Notes under the pieces: model-generated | Databases searched by the model: none | Told to the model about the DNA's origin: nothing | Seen by the model: only the letters and a program-made list of their open reading frames with translations | Part shown: positions 8,302 to 16,142 of the stretch, one piece after another | Numbering within the stretch: the stretch's first letter is position 1 | Layout: each line of letters opens with the position of its first letter | From: Parachlamydiales bacterium | GTDB lineage: Bacteria; Chlamydiota; Chlamydiia; Chlamydiales; Rhabdochlamydiaceae | Direction of reading: 5' to 3' | DNA length: 64,000 bases | NCBI GenBank assembly: GCA_003153295.1 | Contig: PLXY01000008.1 | Coordinates: 187,714-251,713, forward strand | Position numbers and translations under genes: made by a program

Positions 8302-10830
8302 ATGACTAATTACGATCACAGACGAATTGAGCAGAAATGGCAGCATATTTGGGAAGAAAGAGGGACCTTTCAGGTCGAGGCCGACCCTTCAAAACCTAAA
8401 TACTACATCCTCGATATGTTCCCTTACCCTTCAGGCGCCGGCCTCCACGTCGGACACGTCACGGGATATACCGCCACCGACATCCTTTCCCGCCATATGA
8501 GAAACAAAGGCTATAATGTCCTCCATCCGATGGGATGGGATAGTTTTGGCCTGCCTGCTGAGCAATATGCGATCCGCACCGGGACTCATCCTGCTGTCAC
8601 GACGGAAGAAAATATCAATACGTATCGAAGGCAGCTCAAATCTTTAGGTTTTAGTTATGACTGGAGCCGTGAAATCGCGACGAGTGCTCCGACTTATTAC
8701 AAATGGACTCAGTGGATCTTCACAAAGCTCTATGAAAAAGGGCTTGCGTATGAAGCGGAGGTCAGTGTCAACTACTGTCCAACATTAGGAACTGTTTTGG
8801 CCAATGAGGAAGTGGAAAACGGCTATTCAAAAGAAGGCGGCTATCCTGTTGAGAGACGTCCTTTACGTCAATGGATCCTCAAAATCACGGCTTATGCCGA
8901 TCAGCTGATCGAAGATCTTAAACTCGTCGACTGGCCTGAGTCTCTCAAACGATTACAAGTGAATTGGATTGGCAGAAGCGAAGGCGTTAAAGTACATTTC
9001 ACGGAAGAAAAAACCGGAGAGGTCTTAACGGTATTTACCACAAGGCCCGATACTCTTTTTGGTGCGACATACATGGTTCTTTCTCCCGAACATCCTCTGG
9101 TAGCCCACATTACAACCGCTGAACATCAGCAACAAGTAAAGCATTATCAAAAAGAAGTCGCTTCAAAATCGGACATGCAAAGAACCGATCTTGCCAAAGA
9201 AAAAACAGGCGTTTGGACAGGTGCTTATGCCATCAATCCTGTGAATAATAAAAAAATCCCGATTTGGATTTCAGATTACGTTCTGATGACCTATGGAACA
9301 GGCGCTGTGATGGCCGTTCCCGCTCATGATGAAAGAGATTTTGAGTTTGCTCAAAAATATCAGCTTTCCATTATTCCTGTGATAGAACCTGACAATGAAA
9401 TTAAAGAGGCTGTATTAGCCGGAGAAAAATGCTGGACTGAAGACGGAAAACTCATCCATAGCGGCTTTCTAAACGGTCTTTCTGTTGAAGAGGGCAAGAA
9501 AAAAATTTCCGACTGGCTGGTTGAAAAAGAAAAAGGGGAGAAGACCGTCAATTATAAGCTCCGCGACTGGCTTTTTTCCCGCCAGCGTTATTGGGGAGAG
9601 CCGTTCCCTATCTTGCATTTTGAAGACGGAACAAAACGGATTCTCGATTTAGATGAACTCCCTCTATGTCCTCCCGAAATGAAAGATTACAAACCTTCAG
9701 GCAATGGGGAAAGTCCACTTGCTAAAGTCAAAGAATGGGTCGAGATTACCGATCCTAAGACGGGTAAAAAAGCTCGTCGCGAGACCAACACGATGCCTCA
9801 ATGGGCAGGTTCCTGCTGGTACTATTTGAGATTTTGCGATCCGCATAACGATAAAGCCGCCTGGGATCCTGAAAAAGAAAAATACTGGATGTCGGTTGAT
9901 CTTTATGTCGGGGGAGTCGAACATGCCGTCCTCCACTTGTTATATGCCCGTTTTTGGCACAAAGTCTTATACGACTGCGGCTTTGTCTCGACACCGGAGC
10001 CTTTTCAAAAGCTGCGCAACCAAGGCCTTTTGACAGCCCGCTCTTATCAACTCCCTTCGGGCGTCTATATTTCTCCTGAAGAAGTCATGGAAAAAGAGGG
10101 GAAATATTATCAAATCGGTACAAATATCGAACTGCGCAGCCAAATCGAAAAGATGTCCAAATCGAAACTCAATGGGATCACACCCGATGAGATGATCGAA
10201 GAATTCGGTGCCGATAGCCTGCGTCTCTATGAGATGTTCATGGGACCTTTTGATCAGGAAAAACTCTGGAATACCGATGCCGTTCAAGGCTGCTATCGCT
10301 TCCTCAACCGCTTTTATAATCTAGTCACCTCAAATAAAATCACGGAGGAGTCTTCCGAAGAAGCTCTTAAATTGGGACACCGGCTGATCTTTCAAGTGGA
10401 GAAAGACATCCAAGAGATGTCGTTTAATACTGCGATTGCCAAAATGATGGAGTTCATGAACGACTTCACACCGCTGCCAAAATATCCGAAAGTTGTCTTG
10501 AAGATGATCACCCAGGCCCTTTATGCTTTTGCTCCGCACATCGCTGAAGAAGCCTGGGAATTGCTGGGAGAAACAGAGAGTCTGACTTATACGCTTTTCC
10601 CTCAGGTGGATCCTGCCTATTTGATCGATTCTACAACGCTCTATGTGATACAGATCAATGGAAAAGTGCGCGGTAAGTGGGAGCTTCCAAAAGACAAAAG
10701 CCAAGAAGAGATCTTAGCTTTCATTCAGAAGCAGCCCCAGATTGCCAAACACTTGGAAGGAACGATTGAAAAAGTGGTTTTTGTCCCTAACAAATTACTG
10801 AGCTTAGTCGTGCAGGTGAATCATGCTTAA
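8302..10830 (+). CDS. leuS: Leucyl-tRNA synthetase
   Basis: LeuRS charges tRNA-Leu with leucine. The start is placed at the ATG giving MTNYDHRRIEQKWQ, the usual opening of the family; upstream in-frame starts (8254, 8287) would only add unrelated residues. The product is 842 residues. The class I HIGH motif appears as PSGAGLHVGH near residues 40-50. The CP1 editing domain shows TTRPDTLFGATY near 240. The KMSKS loop reads EKMSKSKLNG near 620. The C-terminal domain ends with VQINGKVRGKWELP. The stop overlaps the waaA start by 8 bases, so the two are co-transcribed and probably translationally coupled. A leuS-Kdo transferase pairing is also found in Chlamydiaceae as I recall. Confidence 0.97.
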   Translation: MTNYDHRRIEQKWQHIWEERGTFQVEADPSKPKYYILDMFPYPSGAGLHVGHVTGYTATDILSRHMRNKGYNVLHPMGWDSFGLPAEQYAIRTGTHPAVTTEENINTYRRQLKSLGFSYDWSREIATSAPTYYKWTQWIFTKLYEKGLAYEAEVSVNYCPTLGTVLANEEVENGYSKEGGYPVERRPLRQWILKITAYADQLIEDLKLVDWPESLKRLQVNWIGRSEGVKVHFTEEKTGEVLTVFTTRPDTLFGATYMVLSPEHPLVAHITTAEHQQQVKHYQKEVASKSDMQRTDLAKEKTGVWTGAYAINPVNNKKIPIWISDYVLMTYGTGAVMAVPAHDERDFEFAQKYQLSIIPVIEPDNEIKEAVLAGEKCWTEDGKLIHSGFLNGLSVEEGKKKISDWLVEKEKGEKTVNYKLRDWLFSRQRYWGEPFPILHFEDGTKRILDLDELPLCPPEMKDYKPSGNGESPLAKVKEWVEITDPKTGKKARRETNTMPQWAGSCWYYLRFCDPHNDKAAWDPEKEKYWMSVDLYVGGVEHAVLHLLYARFWHKVLYDCGFVSTPEPFQKLRNQGLLTARSYQLPSGVYISPEEVMEKEGKYYQIGTNIELRSQIEKMSKSKLNGITPDEMIEEFGADSLRLYEMFMGPFDQEKLWNTDAVQGCYRFLNRFYNLVTSNKITEESSEEALKLGHRLIFQVEKDIQEMSFNTAIAKMMEFMNDFTPLPKYPKVVLKMITQALYAFAPHIAEEAWELLGETESLTYTLFPQVDPAYLIDSTTLYVIQINGKVRGKWELPKDKSQEEILAFIQKQPQIAKHLEGTIEKVVFVPNKLLSLVVQVNHA

Positions 10831-12082
10831 GCTTGTCTATAATCTGGTTTTAATACTCTATACCTTGCTAAGTCTGCCGAAATTTCTTTGGGAAGCTGTG
10901 CGCCATCGAAAACACCGTAAATCGTTCATGGAAAAACTCGGATTTAAGATCCCTGTTTTTTCTTTGCCGGCAGAGGGTGTCAAAATTTGGGTCCATTCGA
11001 TCTCCATGGGGGAGACTAAGGCGGTTGCCCCTTTAGTCGAACAAATCCGGCAGCAGATGCCTCATGCATCGATTGTCATCTCCACAACGACAGAGACGGG
11101 TTTGGCAGAAGCCAAACGAAGGATGCCTGAGCTCTCTCATTATTTTTATCTTCCTTTGGATTTTTCATGGACAATGAAACGTCTTGTCCGCCGTATCCAG
11201 CCCGATCTGTTAATTCTTGTCGAAAGCGACTTCTGGTACAACCTTGTCAGCTACAATAAGAAAGTCGTGCTGGTCAATGGGAAAATTTCAGAAACTTCTC
11301 AATCACGATTCCGTTTCTTTTCGTTTTTCTCCAAGCGGCTTTTTTCTCAATTCGATCTTCTCTGCCTTCAAAGCCAAAGATATGCCGCCCGCTTTAAAAC
11401 TCTAGGTGTGGATGCTGAGAAAATTGTCGTGACTGGCAATCTCAAGTTTGATCAAACATTTCCTCATCTCGATATCCAAAGGTGGAAGGCGGATCTAGGA
11501 ATCCTTCCCGAAGATAAGGTCATCACTCTAGGATCTACACATGATTCAGAAGAAGACCAACTGATCACAGCTTTAGAACCTCTTTTTAAAAAGTTTCCGA
11601 CGTTGAAAATTCTTCTCGTTCCTCGTCATCCTGAAAGATTTGCAGCTGTAGCGGCCTTATTGGAAAAAAAGAAGATCTCGTTTGCCAGGTTTTCAGATCA
11701 TCTTCCTAAACAAGGCAGCGAGCGGGTCATTCTTATCGATGCCATGGGTATTTTAAGCGCCTGCTATCAGCTTTCTGATATCGCGATTGTTGGGGGAAGC
11801 TATGTAAGCCATGTCGGAGGCCATAATATTTTTGAGCCTGCTGCTTTAGGCATCCCCGTTCTTTTTGGACCTCATATGCGGGATCAAAAAGATCTTGTTG
11901 AAATTGTTCTTCCCTCAGGGGCTGGAAAGCAAGTGGAGCTCTCGGCTCTCGCATCCACTGTCGAAGGCATGCTAGATCATCCTCCTTTAGAAATGAAGAA
12001 AGCTGGCCTTGATTTAGCTGAAGAAGTCCAAGGATCGACGAAGCGGACACTGCAATCGATACAAAGTTTTTTACCCAATTAA
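10823..12082 (+). CDS. waaA: 3-deoxy-D-manno-octulosonic acid (Kdo) transferase
   Basis: WaaA (KdtA/GseA) adds Kdo residues to lipid A at the inner face of the cytoplasmic membrane; the chlamydial enzymes are multifunctional and build the genus LPS epitope. The 419-residue protein has an N-terminal membrane anchor (YNLVLILYTLLSLPKFL). Next is the GT30 domain with WVHSISMGETKAVAPL near residues 51-66, ILVESDFWYN near 131-140, GNLKFDQ near 203-209 and GSTHDSEED near 232-240. PRHPERF lies near 268-274 and GGHNIFEPAALGIPVLFGPH near 333-352. Length is normal for the family. It overlaps the end of leuS and is followed by two tRNA genes. Confidence 0.94.
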   Translation: MLKLVYNLVLILYTLLSLPKFLWEAVRHRKHRKSFMEKLGFKIPVFSLPAEGVKIWVHSISMGETKAVAPLVEQIRQQMPHASIVISTTTETGLAEAKRRMPELSHYFYLPLDFSWTMKRLVRRIQPDLLILVESDFWYNLVSYNKKVVLVNGKISETSQSRFRFFSFFSKRLFSQFDLLCLQSQRYAARFKTLGVDAEKIVVTGNLKFDQTFPHLDIQRWKADLGILPEDKVITLGSTHDSEEDQLITALEPLFKKFPTLKILLVPRHPERFAAVAALLEKKKISFARFSDHLPKQGSERVILIDAMGILSACYQLSDIAIVGGSYVSHVGGHNIFEPAALGIPVLFGPHMRDQKDLVEIVLPSGAGKQVELSALASTVEGMLDHPPLEMKKAGLDLAEEVQGSTKRTLQSIQSFLPN

Positions 12083-12135
12083 TATTTGAGATTTGTTTTT
12101 AAATGGTTGATTGCGATAAACTTTGCCCAACTTAT

Positions 12136-12208
12136 CGCGGGGTGGAGCAGTGGTTAGCTCGTTGGGCTCATAACCCAAAGGCCGGAGGTTCGAATCCTTC
12201 CCCCGCTA
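12136..12208 (+). tRNA. tRNA-fMet (CAT), initiator
   Basis: The sequence folds as a cloverleaf with a CTCATAA anticodon loop (CAT). Initiator features are visible. Three consecutive G-C pairs (GGG/CCC) lie at the base of the anticodon stem. The D stem contains an A11-U24 pair. The first base pair is not Watson-Crick (C1 facing U72 instead of the common A72). The T stem and loop read GGAGG TTCGAAT CCTTC. CCA is not encoded. Confidence 0.92.
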
Positions 12209-12227
12209 TTTTTATCCCCCTAACTAT

Positions 12228-12301
12228 GGCGGTATAGCTCAGTTGGTTAGAGCGGAGGAATCATAATCCTTGTGTCGTTGGTTCGAATCCGACTACCGCT
12301 A
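12228..12301 (+). tRNA. tRNA with CAT anticodon (elongator Met, or Ile2)
   Basis: The acceptor stem pairs GGCGGTA with TACCGCT, with a G-U closing pair. The D arm contains AGCTCAGTTGGTTAGAGC, the anticodon loop is ATCATAA, and the T arm is GTTGG TTCGAAT CCGAC. It lacks the three G-C pairs of initiators. CAT may mean elongator methionine or, with lysidine at C34, isoleucine reading AUA; I favour elongator Met but cannot settle it. It lies 19 bases after the initiator tRNA and is probably co-transcribed. CCA is not encoded. Confidence 0.88.
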
Positions 12302-12506
12302 TTCTTTAAGATTATCTTCATACTAGTTCTTCATCATCACTTAAAAAAAAAATTTTTTAAAACTTTTCTTGATTATTTGATTTTCAAATTTATAAAAAAA
12401 CATTATCTATAAATTAAAGATTTGCGAGTTATTTAATTTTTAATTTTATTATATAAATTAGTTAAAATAGATTTGTAACTATAACTTAATTATAATTAAT
12501 ATAATT

Positions 12507-13970
12507 ATGACACAAGTTACACGTACAAATCCTGCTAGTACTTCTGCTGTTCCCATCTTTCCAATCGAGTTAGTCAATAGCCAGACTCAGCGTATCTATT
12601 CTGTGACCAGTAAACTTCTGGGAAAAGGCGGGTTTGGTTCTGTCAGAGAAGGAGTAGATTGTTTAACAGGTTCTCCCGTAGGGATTAAAACCCAAAAGGA
12701 TTCGGCCGTATCTAAAAGTGAAGCCCTCATGTCTAAAATTATTCGAGCGCCTCATTTGGTGTCTTGTAGGGCTGCTTTTGAAGGCTCTTTACAAAGCGAT
12801 TCTGCTTCAGAAAGCCATATTGTCATGGATTTAATTAAAGAAGTTAACATTATAGATGCGTTTTACATTTCTAACCAAGTCAGATTAACACCTCGTCAAA
12901 TTATTACGATCACTCGGCAATCCTTGGAATTTTTGGATGCATTAGGGCATCAAGAAATTGTTTATTTTGATGTGAAGCCGCAAAACATGATTTTTAGACC
13001 TAAGTGCGGGTCTTTGACTTTTATTGATTTGGGAGGTGCAAGGCAACTTAAAGATATTCCCACAGTTGGGATTATTACAACTCGTATGTACTGCGCTCCT
13101 GAATATTTTCTAAGAGGGAAACTCACGCCGGCCTTTGATCTTTGGAGCTTGGGAGTCACATTGTACTCGCTTTGCACGGGTTTTCGTTTTGTAAATACTC
13201 CTAACGAAATGCCCAAAGAACAACAGGGGAATTATTTTCTGCAATCGATAGCCCAACGGATAGGCAAACCTTCTGCTGAATTTCTAAAGGGCTGCAAAAA
13301 AACTGAGCACTATTTTAATGAATCTGGCGAATTTCGTAATCCGGTCTCGCTGCCTCCTATCAAGTGCTGGAAAGAAATAGTCAGAAATATGTGCCAAATA
13401 AATTTGTGGCCTAATGAAAGTATCTCCCCGTTTATTGAGCTACTCGGACAATTATTGCGTTACGAAAATCGGACAGCTGCTGAGGAACTTCTAAAATCGC
13501 CTCTTTTTGACAAAGAGATTGTGACTCATTTAGAGTACGATCGCCGCCAAAAATGCAAAATCTATATCCACAGATCTTTAGAGATACCCTTCTCGCAAAC
13601 ACTCAAACCCGCAGATTTAGGCGTTGTAGATCTGACAATTGACTTAACTGAATCTGTCGACCCTTGTTTACATATTCCGCGAGATCCTAAAGCAAATTAT
13701 ATTCTCATTCTGGAAAAAGAAGACGTTTACCTTGCCTACCGCATTTCTCTAAAAGATGGGGGAATGTTGGACATTAAACCGTATCAAGTTGAGCTTGCTC
13801 AACTGACAAGCAAAGCTAAACGGAACTTATTTCAGACATTAGATGAAGCAGAAAATCCACCTGTAAAAAAAGCTAGAAAAGAAAACATCCCTCCTCAAAT
13901 CGTCCATTTGGATTTTAGGCCTGCCTCTTCGACACGTAGTCGTAAGCCAATGGCTCAAAAAAAGAGATAA
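12507..13970 (+). CDS. Ser/Thr protein kinase-like protein with NLS-like tail
   Basis: The 487-residue protein has an N-terminal kinase domain. The glycine loop is GKGGFG (residues 39-44) and the lysine of the VAIK position is K61. The catalytic loop is YFDVKPQN (153-160), with D155, K157 and N160 kept but His and Arg of HRD replaced. The Mg-binding site is DLG (174-176) and an APE motif is at 197-199. This is a non-RD kinase that could be active. A C-terminal region of about 150 residues is shared with the next gene, which suggests a common targeting domain. The last 40 residues hold two basic clusters (KKARKENIPP and SRKPMAQKKR) resembling nuclear localisation signals. A strongly AT-rich 200-base stretch without a Shine-Dalgarno precedes it. 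A host-directed effector role is inferred. Confidence 0.82.
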   Translation: MTQVTRTNPASTSAVPIFPIELVNSQTQRIYSVTSKLLGKGGFGSVREGVDCLTGSPVGIKTQKDSAVSKSEALMSKIIRAPHLVSCRAAFEGSLQSDSASESHIVMDLIKEVNIIDAFYISNQVRLTPRQIITITRQSLEFLDALGHQEIVYFDVKPQNMIFRPKCGSLTFIDLGGARQLKDIPTVGIITTRMYCAPEYFLRGKLTPAFDLWSLGVTLYSLCTGFRFVNTPNEMPKEQQGNYFLQSIAQRIGKPSAEFLKGCKKTEHYFNESGEFRNPVSLPPIKCWKEIVRNMCQINLWPNESISPFIELLGQLLRYENRTAAEELLKSPLFDKEIVTHLEYDRRQKCKIYIHRSLEIPFSQTLKPADLGVVDLTIDLTESVDPCLHIPRDPKANYILILEKEDVYLAYRISLKDGGMLDIKPYQVELAQLTSKAKRNLFQTLDEAENPPVKKARKENIPPQIVHLDFRPASSTRSRKPMAQKKR

Positions 13971-13977
13971 AGCAGCC

Positions 13978-15360
13978 ATGGCGCAAAACGTCTCTGGAAA
14001 CCTTACAACACCTCCTATGCCTAACGAGGCCTTGCTCGTCCCTAAGAGCCTCAAACGATCCTACTCCTGTACACAAGAAGTTTTAGGAAAAGGGTGCTTT
14101 GGTTCTGTGGTAAAAGGGGTAGACTTACTAACGAAGTCACCCGTCGCCATTAAAACTCAACCCAGTTCGCTAATTGCAAAAGCCGAAGCTCAAATGGCAA
14201 GTATCATACAAGCTCCTCACGCCGTTCCCTGTCGAGCGGCTTTTGAAAATTCTCCACAAAAGATTCCGGATCACCCGAAGAAAAGTTATCTTGTCATGGA
14301 CTTAATTGCTGAAAATACGATTGTGTCTTCTTTTTTACTACCTGGCAAACCACGATTAAAATTCGATGAGATTATCACTATTCTACGACAATCATTAGAG
14401 TTTTTAGATGCATTAAGCAATAAGGGTATTGCGGTTTTTGATTTTAAACCTCAAAACATGATTTTCAGAAGGTCTTGCCGTTCAGTCACTTTTATAGACT
14501 TTGGAGGGGCCAGAGAGATTGTAAATATGAATGAGATCCCCATGGTTGTGTCTTATAACTTTTGCGCCCCCGAATATTTTTTAAAGGGAGAACTAACGAC
14601 TGCTTTTGATCTCTGGAGTCTAGGCCTTACTATGTATACCCTTTTAACAGAGCGTATTTTTTTTTCCTATGATACGAAATTGCCCAAAGAAAAACGGATC
14701 GATCAGATATTACAGTTGATTGCTGGACAGATCGGCAAACCGACGGTAGAGTATTTAAGTCGCTGTCAGGATCCTCAGCTCTATTTTACAGCTGCGGGAG
14801 ATTTTAAAGAACCGATCCCTCTTACCTCTACTAAACATTGGAAAGATGTCGTTTATCAAGCAGGTAAGAAAAATTCATGGCCTCTTGCATATATTAACCA
14901 ATTTATAGAAATCTTGAGCCAATTAATTCGCTACGAAGGCCGCACTTCTCCTAAAGAGCTCTTGAAATCACCACTTTTTCATAGAGAGATTGCTGCACAT
15001 CTCGAATATGATAAGCGTCAAAAATGCAAAATCTATTTCAATCGTTCATTTGGAGTCTCTCCTGCTGTACAACTCACACCGATCGATCTGGGAACAGCCG
15101 ATTTGACAATCGATTTAAATCAATCAGTTGAGCCCTGCTTACATATACCTCGCGATCCAGATGGAAATTATATTCTTATTTTGGAAAAAAATGGGGTGCT
15201 AATTAATCATCGAGTTGCTTTACAAGACGGGGGAATTTTAAATATTAAACCGTATCAAGACCATCTAGATAAATTGACAAACAAAGCAAGATGCGACCTA
15301 TCGCAATTATTCAGTTCGATCAAGGAAAATCTAGATCTAGAAGAGTCTTCTGATCTTTAA
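13978..15360 (+). CDS. Ser/Thr protein kinase-like protein, paralogue of the upstream gene
   Basis: This 460-residue protein starts 7 bases after the first kinase gene and is clearly its paralogue over nearly the whole length. Motifs are GKGCFG (37-42), K59 in AIKTQ, FDFKPQN (154-160), a canonical DFG (174-176) and APE (197-199). HRD is again degenerate (VFD). It lacks the basic C-terminal tail of its neighbour and ends in an acidic LEESSDL. The shared segment includes CLHIPRDP near residue 388, identical in both. Tandem duplication followed by divergence is the simplest history. Its 3' end overlaps the opposite gene by 41 bases. The partner or substrate is unknown. Confidence 0.82.
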   Translation: MAQNVSGNLTTPPMPNEALLVPKSLKRSYSCTQEVLGKGCFGSVVKGVDLLTKSPVAIKTQPSSLIAKAEAQMASIIQAPHAVPCRAAFENSPQKIPDHPKKSYLVMDLIAENTIVSSFLLPGKPRLKFDEIITILRQSLEFLDALSNKGIAVFDFKPQNMIFRRSCRSVTFIDFGGAREIVNMNEIPMVVSYNFCAPEYFLKGELTTAFDLWSLGLTMYTLLTERIFFSYDTKLPKEKRIDQILQLIAGQIGKPTVEYLSRCQDPQLYFTAAGDFKEPIPLTSTKHWKDVVYQAGKKNSWPLAYINQFIEILSQLIRYEGRTSPKELLKSPLFHREIAAHLEYDKRQKCKIYFNRSFGVSPAVQLTPIDLGTADLTIDLNQSVEPCLHIPRDPDGNYILILEKNGVLINHRVALQDGGILNIKPYQDHLDKLTNKARCDLSQLFSSIKENLDLEESSDL

Positions 15361-16093
15361 CATTTGGGTTTATCCGATCAAATTCATTGACCACCCATTT
15401 TGCTAATTGTTGAGCATGATGTTCGGTATTCTCTTTTTGCCTGTCAAAGTATTTGATAGCTAAGACAGAAGCTATCATGGAAATACCTGAAAGAAGAAAA
15501 ACAGTCTTAGAATCCATGAAATTTTCTAATCTCTTGGTGACAGAACTTTTATTGTACAAACAGATCCCTATCACTGTAGTAACCGTAAAGGCAATTGTTG
15601 CATAGAGACCGGCTGTTTTTTGGAACTTAGAGAACTTCAGTTTTTGCTGAAGAGCTTTCAGAGGATCTCTTAAAGAGGCTTTCCATTCAAATGTCTTTGC
15701 CGCTATTCGTGTCAGAATAAAAGAAGCCCCCCAAGTAGAAAGCGCTAAAATATCAGTCGAATAACTCCTTCCTAGAATGGTGAAAGTATGATCTCCTTTA
15801 AAATACCAACGATCACATATCCATGCTGCTAAAAAAGCGGCTGTTAAATACTTTTCTGTTGTCGACCGAATACCCGAAATTTTTTGCTGAGCAGCAATAA
15901 CTGCAGGCTTAGAAGGACAATCAAAGCACCTTTTCACTCCCGACTGACTCCAGTTAGTTGTCAGCGAATTCCATACGTTTCTTTCTATTTGATAATGGCT
16001 AGAAGTAATTTCTGTGAGAGTGATGCAAATATCTGGTTTATCACCGGCAAAACATGTCGAATGGGATCCTTCAAATACAATTCGGCTAGGCAT
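15320..16093 (-). CDS. Four-helix membrane protein of unknown function
   Basis: The 257-residue product shows four hydrophobic segments: about residues 83-102 (TAAFLAAWICDRWYF), 113-130, 163-183 (GLYATIAFTVTTVIGICLY) and 194-212. They are arranged as two close pairs separated by a basic, amphipathic linker. This paired-hairpin plan resembles chlamydial inclusion membrane (Inc) proteins, but no sequence motif proves it. The N-terminal 75 residues are Cys-containing and soluble. Convergent with the second kinase gene, overlapping it by 41 bases. No assignment to a family. Confidence 0.5.
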   Translation of the reverse strand: MPSRIVFEGSHSTCFAGDKPDICITLTEITSSHYQIERNVWNSLTTNWSQSGVKRCFDCPSKPAVIAAQQKISGIRSTTEKYLTAAFLAAWICDRWYFKGDHTFTILGRSYSTDILALSTWGASFILTRIAAKTFEWKASLRDPLKALQQKLKFSKFQKTAGLYATIAFTVTTVIGICLYNKSSVTKRLENFMDSKTVFLLSGISMIASVLAIKYFDRQKENTEHHAQQLAKWVVNEFDRINPNVKDQKTLLDLDFP

Positions 16094-16142
16094 ATAAACT
16101 CCAAAATTTAAGTGTAGAGTTTAAAGAAACGAATCTTATAGC

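Noticed and set aside
9697-10704. Several minus-strand ORFs inside leuS
   Set aside because: They are antisense to a complete, well-conserved gene and have no recognisable domain or start signals.
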